A DNA stretch of 13,510 bases from Propionibacteriaceae bacterium (GTDB lineage Bacteria; Actinomycetota; Actinomycetes; Propionibacteriales; Propionibacteriaceae). The DNA lies in contig WQYJ01000035.1 of NCBI GenBank assembly GCA_009781325.1, positions 1 to 13,510 on the forward strand, given 5' to 3'. This document shows positions 1 to 7,236 of the stretch, in pieces (within the stretch, counting starts at the first letter, position 1; every line of letters begins with the position of its first letter). The translations under genes and the position numbers were made by a program. The notes below the pieces were generated by a model. It searched no databases, was not told where the DNA came from, and saw only the letters and a program-made list of their open reading frames with translations.

Positions 1-83
1 GTGGGGGTAGTTCTTTTCCAAAGTCCATATGTTGGCTGCCGGGGGTCCTGCATTCCGCTTCGCTCCACGCAGGATGACCGGGG
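1..83 (+). repeat. 83-bp perfect direct repeat, copy 1
   Basis: Positions 1-83 are identical base for base to 143-225, at a spacing of 142 bp. The repeat covers part of the conserved linker plus one inverted palindromic unit whose loop is ATTCCGCTTCGCTCCAC. Copy 1 may extend left past the window edge. Perfect identity in noncoding DNA points to a recent duplication. Confidence 0.9.
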
Positions 84-142
84 TGTTAGTCCCCGCGGTC
101 ATCCTGCCGCCAGGCAGGACCCCCGGCAGCCGACGTAGGGTC

Positions 143-225
143 GTGGGGGTAGTTCTTTTCCAAAGTCCATATGTTGGCTGCCGGGGGTCCTGCATTCCGC
201 TTCGCTCCACGCAGGATGACCGGGG
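143..225 (+). repeat. 83-bp perfect direct repeat, copy 2
   Basis: This is the second copy of the 1-83 sequence. Identity stops at 226, where a run of G replaces the GTGTTAG that follows copy 1. A truncated unit end follows directly, which suggests the right edge of the array was trimmed close to the tetR promoter region. Confidence 0.9.
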
Positions 226-293
226 GGGGCTGCCGGGGGGTGAACTGGAGTGGTGACGTGACACTGAGGCACGAATACGCGAGACTAGTACCG

Positions 294-908
294 ATGACTG
301 AGCCCTATCGACGGCGGATGACTGCCGCGGAGCGCCGCGACCAGTTAATTGGTGTGGCGTTGATGTGCTTTGCGGAAAAGGGTTTCGAGGGGACATCCAT
401 CGAAGAAATAGCCGCACGCGCAGAGGTCAGCAAGCCAGTGATCTATGAACACTTCGGAGGCAAAGAGGGACTCTATGCCGTTGTCGTCGACAGAGAAGTG
501 AACACACTCCTTCACGCACTACGGGCATCAGTCACCGACCCTGAAGCAGGATCACGCCGCCTACTCGAACTCGCATCACTAGCTCTGCTCGACTACATAG
601 AGACCCGCCCGGAAGGCTTCCAAATCATTATGCGCGACTCCTCCGAACTGGGGGGAGTAGGGTTTGCCTCCATCCTTAACGACGTCATCGTCAACGTAGA
701 GTCCCTACTCATCCCCAAATTCGAAAGAGCGGGTTTCGATGCCAAGGCCGTACCCCTAGTCGCCCAGGCCCTCACCGGACTAGTAGCGATGACCGGCCAA
801 TGGTGGCTGGATAATCCCGAATATTCCAAGGAAGAAGTCGGCTCCCACCTAGTGAACCTCGCCTGGAACGGCATGCACCACTGGGAGAGAGATTTCAACC
901 TCGCCTGA
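294..908 (+). CDS. TetR/AcrR-family transcriptional regulator
   Basis: The 204-residue protein has the usual TetR layout. An N-terminal DNA-binding domain carries the helix-turn-helix signature at residues 35-61 (SIEEIAARAEVSKPVIYEHF followed by GGKEGLY), and an all-helical ligand/dimer domain follows. The C-terminal part (QALTGLVAMTGQWWLDNPE, then VNLAWNG) resembles, from memory, a conserved actinobacterial TetR subgroup of the Rv1019 type often found near glmU. The ligand is unknown. The start at 294 was chosen because the frame open upstream to 171 reads through the palindromic repeat and would add a non-homologous N-terminus. GTG 254 and ATG 318 are alternatives. No strong ribosome site is visible. 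It lies 84 bp upstream of the flippase-like gene on the same strand, so it may regulate itself and that cluster, which is inference. Confidence 0.88.
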   Translation: MTEPYRRRMTAAERRDQLIGVALMCFAEKGFEGTSIEEIAARAEVSKPVIYEHFGGKEGLYAVVVDREVNTLLHALRASVTDPEAGSRRLLELASLALLDYIETRPEGFQIIMRDSSELGGVGFASILNDVIVNVESLLIPKFERAGFDAKAVPLVAQALTGLVAMTGQWWLDNPEYSKEEVGSHLVNLAWNGMHHWERDFNLA

Positions 909-992
909 GGTTTTCAGTTATCGCCATCTGGCAAGGACATTTAACCTATTTCCCGGCTGAAATGCCCGGTGAGCACTAGACTTGGAAACGCT

Positions 993-3455
993 ATGAGTAC
1001 CAACGAGTCTCCTGGCACGCCGACCCCTGCCATACACGCCGGTGTTGGAATCCAGGACAAACCCACCGCTATGGTGCGCAACCCCTCCGACCTTGTCGGT
1101 CTCGGTGGCTGCGCGCTGGGGATTGTCCTGGTCTGCCTCATGGTCGTCTATGCTCATAACACCACCGAAGGAATTGCTGAAGACGTACGCGCATTCGCGG
1201 TCCTACTCCAAAGAATCCTGTTCATCCCGGTGGCTGTTCTCGACACGATCGTCATCTTGTTCCCACCCATCGCCGTCGGCATTGACTTGCTCGTACGCCG
1301 AATCCCGATGGTGGCGCTTCAAGGCCTCCTAGCTGCCATTGGCGGCATCATGCTCAGCGTTGTCGCTGTTTTCCTAGTCTCAGAATGGGCGCCGATATCA
1401 CTGCTGACGGGGGTGTCGATCCATACCAGTGGAGCCACCATAGCAACCATCCCTGCCTATGTGGCAGCGATCACCGCCCTCCTTACTGCTGTGGCGACTC
1501 CAGCCCGGCGCGGCTCAATCACATGGTCCTGGAACCTGATGTGGATCTCTGTCATCGTGTCGGTGGTCACCACAACATCGTCGCTGCCCGGTATGGTGAT
1601 CGCCCTGCTGATCGGCCGTATGGCTGGGTACGCGACTCGCTACGGGTTTGGAGTTGCCTCGCGGCGAGCCTACGCGGTCACCCTAGTTGACGGCATCCGC
1701 CGAGCCGGATTTTCACCAGTGAGCATCGACCGGGTTTCTACCGTCGATGTCGTCGAAACCGGCCAAACAATCCTCGGTGTACAAACCCCACAGTTCTTCT
1801 CCGACCACCGGCTCTACGTCATGAAAACCCTACCGGGCAAGATGTACAACATCATCGTCCTCGACGGGGATCGCCAAGTCATGTCCTCGATGACCCGCAT
1901 CTGGCGCTACCTGCGCTCTCGTGCCATCGAAGGCAGAACAACTCTGTCGCTGCGCCAGTCTGCGGAGCGTACGGCTCTGATCTCGTACGCAGTACGCTCG
2001 GCTGGGGTATCGACTCCAGCGGTGTTGTCCATCGGGGAAGCCTCGGATTCCATGCTAATCATCCGTGAAGCCACCCAAGTGTCAGTCTCCTTCGCCGATA
2101 TCGAACCCGACCAGGTTGATGACGAAACCCTGGACATCATGTGGGAACAGATTCTTAAGGCTCATCGTTGCGGGATCGCACACCGGGCACTCACTCCGCA
2201 CTGTTTCCGAATCTCCACAGAAGAAGAACACCGGGTGTGGCTCCTCGGCTGGGAGACCGGTGACGTGGCGTCCTCGGAACTAGCCAGGCGTATTGATCTG
2301 ACACAGATGATGGCGCTCATCGCCGCGAAGGTGGGAGCCTCGCGTGCTCTCGAGTCGGCTTCTCGGGTCCTCGATCCTGACGAACTGGTGGGTCTGGGTC
2401 CCCTTCTGCAGATTCCTGCAGTACCAAAACCCACCCGCGACAAGATGAGCAGCCCCAAGGATGTCCTCGCAGAACTGCGTACTGAACTGACCCAAGGTTC
2501 TCCCGAAGCCGCCATTGCGTCCGAGCAGATCACCCGCTTTGGAGCTCGTACGGTCATCATGACCGTCTTGGTCACCACGGCCATTATCGTCATCCTGACG
2601 TCCTTCAACCTCTCGCAGGTTGTGGACGCTCTGCGGCACTCAGACTGGAGATGGGCAGTGGGAGCCTTCCTCATTGCCCTGGTGGGGTTCGCCGGTGCAG
2701 CAGTGTCAATGATGGCATTCTCACCGATTCGACTAAAGTTCTGGCGAGTTTATCTCTGCCAGTTCTCAGCAGCCTTCGTCGCCCTGGCAGCCCCGGTTGG
2801 TTTAGGGCCAGCAGCAGTGAACTTGCGCATGCTGATGAAGAAGGGTGTTGCCACACCTGTGGCTGCTGCGACGGTGGCTCTGACCCAGGTGGCCAATATC
2901 GTCGTGGTGCTTCTCACCTTGGTCGTTCTGACTGCTATTACCGGCTCTAGTCAGATCACCTCTTTTGAAGTCACTCCCGGGGTGCTGATCGGCGTACTCG
3001 TGGTCGCTGCAACTGTGGGGATCATTCTGATTATTCCCAAGACCCGGAACTGGATCCTGGCCCGCGTGACTCCGCTGCTGAGACAGACCTGGCCGCGGTT
3101 GGTGGAACTGTTCTCCAGCCCTCTTCGACTAGGAATCGGTATCTTGGCGAACATGGTCGTCGTTGCCTCCTATGTTGTGGCACTCCAGTGGGCAGCCTTT
3201 GCCTTCGGCATCGACTTACCCATCGTGGGTGCTGCCTTGGCCTATCTGCTCGGTACCTCCGCAGGCGCTATCATCCCAACCCCCGGCGGTATGGGGCCCA
3301 TCGAAATCGCCGAATCGGCCGCTCTGGTGTCTTTAGGCATCAATCCCGGTGTCGCTGCATCGATCGTCCTGCTCTTCCGTTTCGTGAGCTACTGGATCAG
3401 GATTCCGCTGGGCTGGATTTCTTACCGTTGGATGCAGCGCCTCGGCGAGCTTTAG
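993..3455 (+). CDS. Membrane protein: kinase-like region fused to YbhN/LPG-synthase-type TM domain
   Basis: This 820-residue protein has three parts. Residues about 33-205 contain several hydrophobic segments. Residues about 240-470 are soluble and look like a degenerate protein-kinase/RIO-type fold: a catalytic-loop-like GIAHRALTPHCF at about 395-406 has Ala where the catalytic Asp is expected, and VWLLGWETGD stands where the DFG region would be. Residues about 520-815 form the multi-pass domain of the YbhN/UPF0104 family (lysylphosphatidylglycerol synthase TM region, flippase-like), with the signature PTPGGMGPIEIAE near 762. No C-terminal aminoacyl-lysyl transferase domain follows, so it is unlikely to make lysyl-PG itself. 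A role in moving a lipid or glycolipid across the membrane is inference. ATG 993 is preferred over GTG 969. A TAGACT box at 977-982 could drive it from just upstream. The next gene begins 9 nt after its stop. Confidence 0.85.
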   Translation: MSTNESPGTPTPAIHAGVGIQDKPTAMVRNPSDLVGLGGCALGIVLVCLMVVYAHNTTEGIAEDVRAFAVLLQRILFIPVAVLDTIVILFPPIAVGIDLLVRRIPMVALQGLLAAIGGIMLSVVAVFLVSEWAPISLLTGVSIHTSGATIATIPAYVAAITALLTAVATPARRGSITWSWNLMWISVIVSVVTTTSSLPGMVIALLIGRMAGYATRYGFGVASRRAYAVTLVDGIRRAGFSPVSIDRVSTVDVVETGQTILGVQTPQFFSDHRLYVMKTLPGKMYNIIVLDGDRQVMSSMTRIWRYLRSRAIEGRTTLSLRQSAERTALISYAVRSAGVSTPAVLSIGEASDSMLIIREATQVSVSFADIEPDQVDDETLDIMWEQILKAHRCGIAHRALTPHCFRISTEEEHRVWLLGWETGDVASSELARRIDLTQMMALIAAKVGASRALESASRVLDPDELVGLGPLLQIPAVPKPTRDKMSSPKDVLAELRTELTQGSPEAAIASEQITRFGARTVIMTVLVTTAIIVILTSFNLSQVVDALRHSDWRWAVGAFLIALVGFAGAAVSMMAFSPIRLKFWRVYLCQFSAAFVALAAPVGLGPAAVNLRMLMKKGVATPVAAATVALTQVANIVVVLLTLVVLTAITGSSQITSFEVTPGVLIGVLVVAATVGIILIIPKTRNWILARVTPLLRQTWPRLVELFSSPLRLGIGILANMVVVASYVVALQWAAFAFGIDLPIVGAALAYLLGTSAGAIIPTPGGMGPIEIAESAALVSLGINPGVAASIVLLFRFVSYWIRIPLGWISYRWMQRLGEL

Positions 3456-3464
3456 GGGATTCTC

Positions 3465-4640
3465 ATGCCGCGTCGAATTGCCATGGTCTCCATGCACACA
3501 TCCCCTCTTGAACCCCCGGGGTCTGCCGATGCGGGCGGAATGAACATCGTCGAATGGCACACGGCGTTGGCTCTAGGGAAGCTCGGATACAAGGTCGACC
3601 TGATGACACGGCGATCTAGCCCCGATCAACCAGAACGCCAACACCTTGCGCAGGGTGTGGATCTGCTGCATCTTCATGCTGGCCCGGCTCAACCTCTTCC
3701 CAAGTCAGCCATCGATCGCTACATTCCAGAATTCACAGCATCAATGACACAAGCAGGTAACTACGATCTCTACCATGCCCAGCACTGGATGAGCGGAGTC
3801 GCAGCCCTTGACTTAGCACGCGGTCATGGGGTACCCATCGTCGTGAGTTTCCATTCCGTGGCAGCGCACCCAGACAAGGATCTGCGTGAGGGAGAGCCCC
3901 CTGAGTCTGAAGCACGCGTACCTGGAGAAGCCCTGTTGGCCCAGGCCTGCGACCAGGTCATTGCGATCTCTGCTGCCGAAGCCCGTACGGTCATCGAGCG
4001 CTGCGGAGCCAACCCGGAGAATGTGACAATCATCCCTCCCGGGGTTGACCTAGACCTCTTCCACCCGATGCCACGCCCGGCCCAATCCCGTCCCTTTCTA
4101 GCTTTTGCTGCCCGTCTCCAACCCCTCAAAGGCCCAGACCTAGCCATCGAAGCCCTGTCCCATATCGACCCCACACTGCGCCCGCGCCTGGTCATCGCAG
4201 GAGCCCAGAGCCTTGACTTCGCCTTCTATGCTGCCCATCTGAGCAGTCAAGTGGAAACTTTGGAACTGACCAATGATGTCTCGTTCATCGGTCCCGCATC
4301 TCGTACGCAACTCGCAGCCCTCTTCGCCGAGGCGTCCCTAGTGCTCGTACCCTCCTACTCTGAGACTTTCGGGCTAGTAGCCCTCGAAGCCGCTGCCTGC
4401 GGTACGCCGGTGATCGCCTCTGCTGCCGGAGGTCTGCGCGAAGCTGTTGTCCACGGTGAAACAGGTCAACTGATGGATTCACGACGGCCTGCCGACTGGG
4501 CACGAGCCATGATCGAACTTCTCGAAGACCCCGCCACGCTGCGGAGAATGGGTGTCGTTGCCCGCGTCCATGCACGCCGATTCACCTGGGACCTCACAGC
4601 TCGGCGAATCTCGGATGTCTATGACAGGCTGCTTGCGTGA
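3465..4640 (+). CDS. mshA: MshA-like GT4 glycosyltransferase (probable GlcNAc transfer to inositol phosphate)
   Basis: This 391-residue GT-B enzyme belongs to family GT4. The N-terminal motif HTSPLEPPGSADAGGMN (residues 11-27) is the hallmark of D-inositol-3-phosphate glycosyltransferase MshA. The middle of the N-domain (SFHSVAAHPDKDLREGE, then PESEARVPGE) also follows MshA. The C-domain has AARLQPLKGPDLAIEAL and the sugar-nucleotide loop SETFGLVALEAAACGTPVIA with its EX7E acidic pair. MshA uses UDP-GlcNAc and 1L-inositol 1-phosphate in the first step of mycothiol synthesis. The protein is shorter than many MshA proteins (about 420-480), so another inositol-type acceptor cannot be excluded. 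A Shine-Dalgarno AGGGGA (3454-3459) overlaps the upstream stop and sits 5 nt before ATG. The stop overlaps the PIG-L gene start, indicating translational coupling. Confidence 0.8.
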   Translation: MPRRIAMVSMHTSPLEPPGSADAGGMNIVEWHTALALGKLGYKVDLMTRRSSPDQPERQHLAQGVDLLHLHAGPAQPLPKSAIDRYIPEFTASMTQAGNYDLYHAQHWMSGVAALDLARGHGVPIVVSFHSVAAHPDKDLREGEPPESEARVPGEALLAQACDQVIAISAAEARTVIERCGANPENVTIIPPGVDLDLFHPMPRPAQSRPFLAFAARLQPLKGPDLAIEALSHIDPTLRPRLVIAGAQSLDFAFYAAHLSSQVETLELTNDVSFIGPASRTQLAALFAEASLVLVPSYSETFGLVALEAAACGTPVIASAAGGLREAVVHGETGQLMDSRRPADWARAMIELLEDPATLRRMGVVARVHARRFTWDLTARRISDVYDRLLA

Positions 4641-5392
4641 GGTACCTGTTTCACCATGCTCACCCCGATGACGAGACGCTGTCCACCGGTGCGATCATTC
4701 TCGGGCTTGTGTCGCAGGGTCACACCGTTCTGGTGATGACAGCCACCCGAGGCGAACTGGGACAAGCCGTACCCGGAAGCCTTCCTCCCGGTGCAGATCT
4801 TCAGCAGGTACGCATCACCGAGCGGCGTGAAGCCTTGATCTGCCTGGGAGCCCACGATGCGGGGTGGCTGGGATCTGGGCCCAACAGAGCTTCGGGTGCC
4901 CAGGATCGTACCTATCGAGACTCAGGAATGGAGTGGATCACACCGACCCACGCCGGTCCAAGTCAGCAAGCACCCCCCGATAGTCTTGATCGGGCAAATC
5001 TGGAAGAGGTCATCGCTGATGTGATGGCCGCTGGTGTCCATCATCGTGCTGACCGGCTCGTATCCTACGATGCCCGCGGGGGCTACGGGCACCCCGACCA
5101 TGTGGTCTGTCACCGCTCCACCTGTGAAGCTGCCGAAAGACTTGGGCTAGATTTCTTGGAGATCACCGCAGACCCAACCAGTTCCTCCCAGTGGTTTGAC
5201 GAAAGCGGTAACCCCAGACTTCTCGATGCACATCGGAGCTATCGGTCACAGTTTTCGCTTGTTTCAGACATGGTCATCCACGTTGGTGGGCAGCGAGATC
5301 GTGTACTCTGGATGGGTGGCATTTCCATGGAAAGGCAATGTCGCCCAATCCAGTCTCATCACCATACTGAGGGAGAAGACCATGTCGGATAA
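4637..5392 (+). CDS. mshB: PIG-L family deacetylase, MshB-like
   Basis: This 251-residue zinc-dependent N-acetylglucosaminyl deacetylase starts at GTG inside a GTGA overlap with the glycosyltransferase stop. The metal-site motif AHPDDE is at residues 8-13, and the second motif GGYGHPDHV places His at 152 and 155. Both, with YRDSGM near the middle, match MshB, which removes acetate from GlcNAc-inositol in mycothiol synthesis. It is about 40-50 residues shorter than typical MshB (about 290-300), mainly between the HPDH motif and the C-terminal AHRSYRSQ region. PIG-L relatives include Mca (mycothiol conjugate amidase) and the GlcNAc-PI deacetylase of GPI synthesis, so the exact substrate is inferred from adjacency to the MshA-like gene. 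Its last 11 bases overlap the next gene in another frame. Confidence 0.78.
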   Translation: MRYLFHHAHPDDETLSTGAIILGLVSQGHTVLVMTATRGELGQAVPGSLPPGADLQQVRITERREALICLGAHDAGWLGSGPNRASGAQDRTYRDSGMEWITPTHAGPSQQAPPDSLDRANLEEVIADVMAAGVHHRADRLVSYDARGGYGHPDHVVCHRSTCEAAERLGLDFLEITADPTSSSQWFDESGNPRLLDAHRSYRSQFSLVSDMVIHVGGQRDRVLWMGGISMERQCRPIQSHHHTEGEDHVG

Positions 5393-5993
5393 CGTTGAGC
5401 AGAGTTCAGGCGCTGACCAAGAGGGTTTGGCACCGGATGCCGGTGACGCTCTGAGTCTTGGGCCCACCCCGTGGACCCCAACCCAACCTGCACCGGAGTT
5501 CCTGGGTTTCCAGACTCCCGATCCGGGCTATACCCCCCAGCCTTCTCCAACCCCGAGTTATACCCCGCCGGCACCGTCTGTGCAGTACGCCGACCCTGCG
5601 CCGGTGTATCCGCCGATGCAAGCACCTACTCCGGGGTATTCCGTCTATGATCCTCAAACCGCGCAGGGTAACTATGCGATGCAGCCCTATCCTGCTACAG
5701 GTGCACCGGCTGCGACCTTCGTTCCGGGCCAAGTCGTACAAACCGAGTTCGGAACCTTTGTCGTTGGAACCAAGACCAAGCTCGTCGCTGGGATTTTGGG
5801 CATCCTGCTTGGCGGCTTCGGTGTCGGGCAGTTCTATCGCGGAAACGTCGGAATGGGTGTCGCTCAAATCCTCGCAACGGTTTTCACCTGCGGACTCGGT
5901 GTTTTCTGGGGACTCATCGAAGGAATCATGGTGTTGGTGGCCAAGCCCGGTGCGCCGTTGTCACTGGACTCAAACGGTCAGCTCATGGCGTAG
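5382..5993 (+). CDS. Proline-rich TM2-domain membrane protein
   Basis: This 203-residue protein has an N-terminal half, residues about 20-110, rich in Pro, Tyr, Ala and Thr with loosely repeated PTPSYTPP / PAPVYPP / PTPGYSVY segments. A C-terminal TM2 domain follows from about 128 to 190: KTKLVAGILGILLGGFGVGQ, then FYRGN, then a second hydrophobic segment. TM2 proteins have two membrane helices joined by a short turn. Their bacterial function is mostly unknown. ATG 5382 was chosen because GGGAGAAG lies just upstream and the frame further upstream is the antiparallel shadow of the PIG-L gene. It overlaps the PIG-L gene by 11 bp. Its stop lies inside the 3' end of mnmA on the other strand. Function unknown; membership of the same transcript suggests, weakly, an envelope role. 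Confidence 0.82.
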   Translation: MSDNVEQSSGADQEGLAPDAGDALSLGPTPWTPTQPAPEFLGFQTPDPGYTPQPSPTPSYTPPAPSVQYADPAPVYPPMQAPTPGYSVYDPQTAQGNYAMQPYPATGAPAATFVPGQVVQTEFGTFVVGTKTKLVAGILGILLGGFGVGQFYRGNVGMGVAQILATVFTCGLGVFWGLIEGIMVLVAKPGAPLSLDSNGQLMA

Positions 5994-7065
5994 CTTCTGT
6001 GCTCGTCGCAGAGTCGATCGTCGCTGATCCCACCACCCTCGTGCCGTCATAGATGACGGCTGTTTGACCCGGCGCGATGCCATAAGTTGCTGTGTCGAGG
6101 TTGATGGTCACCCCTGCATCGTCAACACTGATACGGGCCGGTATTTCATCGGCATGAGCCCTCAACTGCACCGCCGCGTGAAACTCTGATTGCGCTAGAT
6201 GATCGGTCCAGACCGGGTTGATCCCTCGGATTTGCGTAACTTGTAGACTCGTTCTTGGCCCAACGATCACGGTGTTTGCGTGCGAATCAAGACCTACAAC
6301 ATACCGAGGCTGGCCATCGGTGGCTGGGCGGCCTAGTCGCAGGCCCTTACGCTGACCGATGGTGTACGTGAAAATCCCGCGATGGGAACCCAGTACCTGC
6401 CCATCCTCGCTGCGAATCTCACCGGGGCGATCCTCAATGTGGCGATGGAGATAATCAGCAGTACGGCCATCGCGGATGAAGCAAATATCCAGAGAATCCG
6501 GCTTATCAGCAACGGTGATTCCGCGTCTTGCAGCCTCAGCGCGTACTTCTTCTTTCGTGGAGTCGCCCAGCGGAAAGAAGCAACGCCGGAGGCGATCCTG
6601 GGTCAGGACACCCAGAACATAGCTTTGGTCCTTGTCCTTGTCAACTCCTCGATGGAGGTCGACATGGCCAGCGTCATTCGTTTCCAGGCGGGCATAATGG
6701 CCTGTCACAACTCCATCAAAACCCTGGGCGAGCGCTCGGTCAATAACCGCTGAAAACTTGATCTGCTCATTGCATCTCAAGCAAGGATTCGGTGTACGGC
6801 CCCTGGCGTACTCTGCGAGAAAATCTTCGACGACAATACGGCGGAAATCCGAAGAGAAATCCCAGACCTCGAACTCAATCCCCAGCCTTTGCGCGACTTC
6901 ACGGGCGTCTGTGGCATTCGCCGAGGAGCCCCAGCCGTCTTGTCCGGTATTGTCAGGATCCAGCCACAGATGAACCGCTACAACCTCATGACCAGCCTCC
7001 AGCATTCGTGCCGCGGCCACAGCAGAATCCACACCCCCAGACAACCCCACAATCAGACGGCTCAT
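5983..7065 (-). CDS. mnmA: tRNA-specific 2-thiouridylase MnmA
   Basis: This 360-residue enzyme thiolates U34 in the wobble position of tRNA-Lys, tRNA-Glu and tRNA-Gln, using ATP and sulfur relayed from a cysteine desulfurase. The PP-loop SGGVDS is at residues 9-14. The catalytic cysteine pair is C98 (in NPCLRCNEQIKF) and C195 (in DSLDICFIRDG). YTIGQRKGLRLGRP and the C-terminal beta-barrel region are also typical, and length matches the family. ATG 7065 is preceded by a purine-rich GGGGGA about 8 nt away. The reading frame stays open another 507 bases upstream, but that part is antisense to the GT28 gene and has no family similarity. The 3' end overlaps the convergent TM2 gene by 11 bp. A tRNA-Gln(UUG), a predicted substrate, lies 2.6 kb away. 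Confidence 0.96.
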   Translation of the reverse strand: MSRLIVGLSGGVDSAVAAARMLEAGHEVVAVHLWLDPDNTGQDGWGSSANATDAREVAQRLGIEFEVWDFSSDFRRIVVEDFLAEYARGRTPNPCLRCNEQIKFSAVIDRALAQGFDGVVTGHYARLETNDAGHVDLHRGVDKDKDQSYVLGVLTQDRLRRCFFPLGDSTKEEVRAEAARRGITVADKPDSLDICFIRDGRTADYLHRHIEDRPGEIRSEDGQVLGSHRGIFTYTIGQRKGLRLGRPATDGQPRYVVGLDSHANTVIVGPRTSLQVTQIRGINPVWTDHLAQSEFHAAVQLRAHADEIPARISVDDAGVTINLDTATYGIAPGQTAVIYDGTRVVGSATIDSATSTEATP

Positions 7066-7085
7066 AGTCACATCCCCCAACCGTA

Positions 7086-7138
7086 CAGGTTTTCCCGCCA
7101 CTGGTATGAAATGCAGCCTATTTGCGTACGAAAACCTG
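7086..7138. promoter_or_regulatory. Spaced 9-bp inverted repeat in the mnmA/GT28 divergent region
   Basis: CAGGTTTTC at 7086-7094 and GAAAACCTG at 7130-7138 form a perfect 9-bp inverted repeat 35 bp apart. A TAGGCT box for mnmA (minus strand, 7115-7120) would lie between the half-sites. CGTAC also occurs next to each arm. This could be a two-site operator or a hairpin in the mnmA leader. No regulator can be named. Confidence 0.35.
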
Positions 7139-7236
7139 CGTTTAATGCCACGTGAGCAGTAATCTGGGGTTTGGCGGTCATGGGAATACATTCTGGCTCG
7201 TAGTAGGGTGGTATCACAAGTCCACATGGAGGTTAT

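Larger units (their letters stand above)
1..240. repeat. Cluster of GC-rich palindromic repeat units (locus A)
   Basis: This intergenic block consists of related palindromic units separated by a conserved linker. An inverted unit is at 34-83, a forward unit at 91-131, a second inverted unit at 176-225, and a truncated end (GGCTGCCGGGGGG) at about 228-240. Each full unit is a hairpin with arms of the type GTCATCCTGC / GCAGGA followed by CCCCCGGCAGCC. The linker at 132-175 (GACGTAGGGTC...AAAGTCCATATG) recurs in part at 1-33. The same family occurs at 9813-10026. The layout resembles a BIME, the mosaic formed by REP-type palindromes. Open reading frames crossing it are artefacts of the repeat. 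No gene is supported here. Whether the units are mobile, bind a protein or end transcripts cannot be told from the sequence. Confidence 0.85.

Noticed and set aside
29..256. Short open frame at the left edge
   Set aside because: It is a translation of the palindromic repeat; the same peptide start recurs at 171 because the DNA is duplicated.
171..293. N-terminal extension of the TetR gene from ATG 171
   Set aside because: The extra 41 residues are encoded by repeat DNA and have no TetR-family similarity; ATG 294 gives a normal length.
593..898. Antisense frames opposite tetR and elsewhere inside real genes
   Set aside because: They lack ribosome sites, domains and sensible composition, and lie wholly within well-supported genes.
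993..3455. Lysylphosphatidylglycerol synthetase (MprF)
   Set aside because: Only the membrane domain is present; the C-terminal aminoacyl transferase domain is missing and the protein ends right after the last membrane helix.
5196..5381. N-terminal extension of the TM2 protein, or a frameshifted end of the PIG-L gene
   Set aside because: The extension lies inside the PIG-L gene in another frame with no similarity to MshB ends; the PIG-L frame keeps AHRSYRSQ and continues to its own stop.
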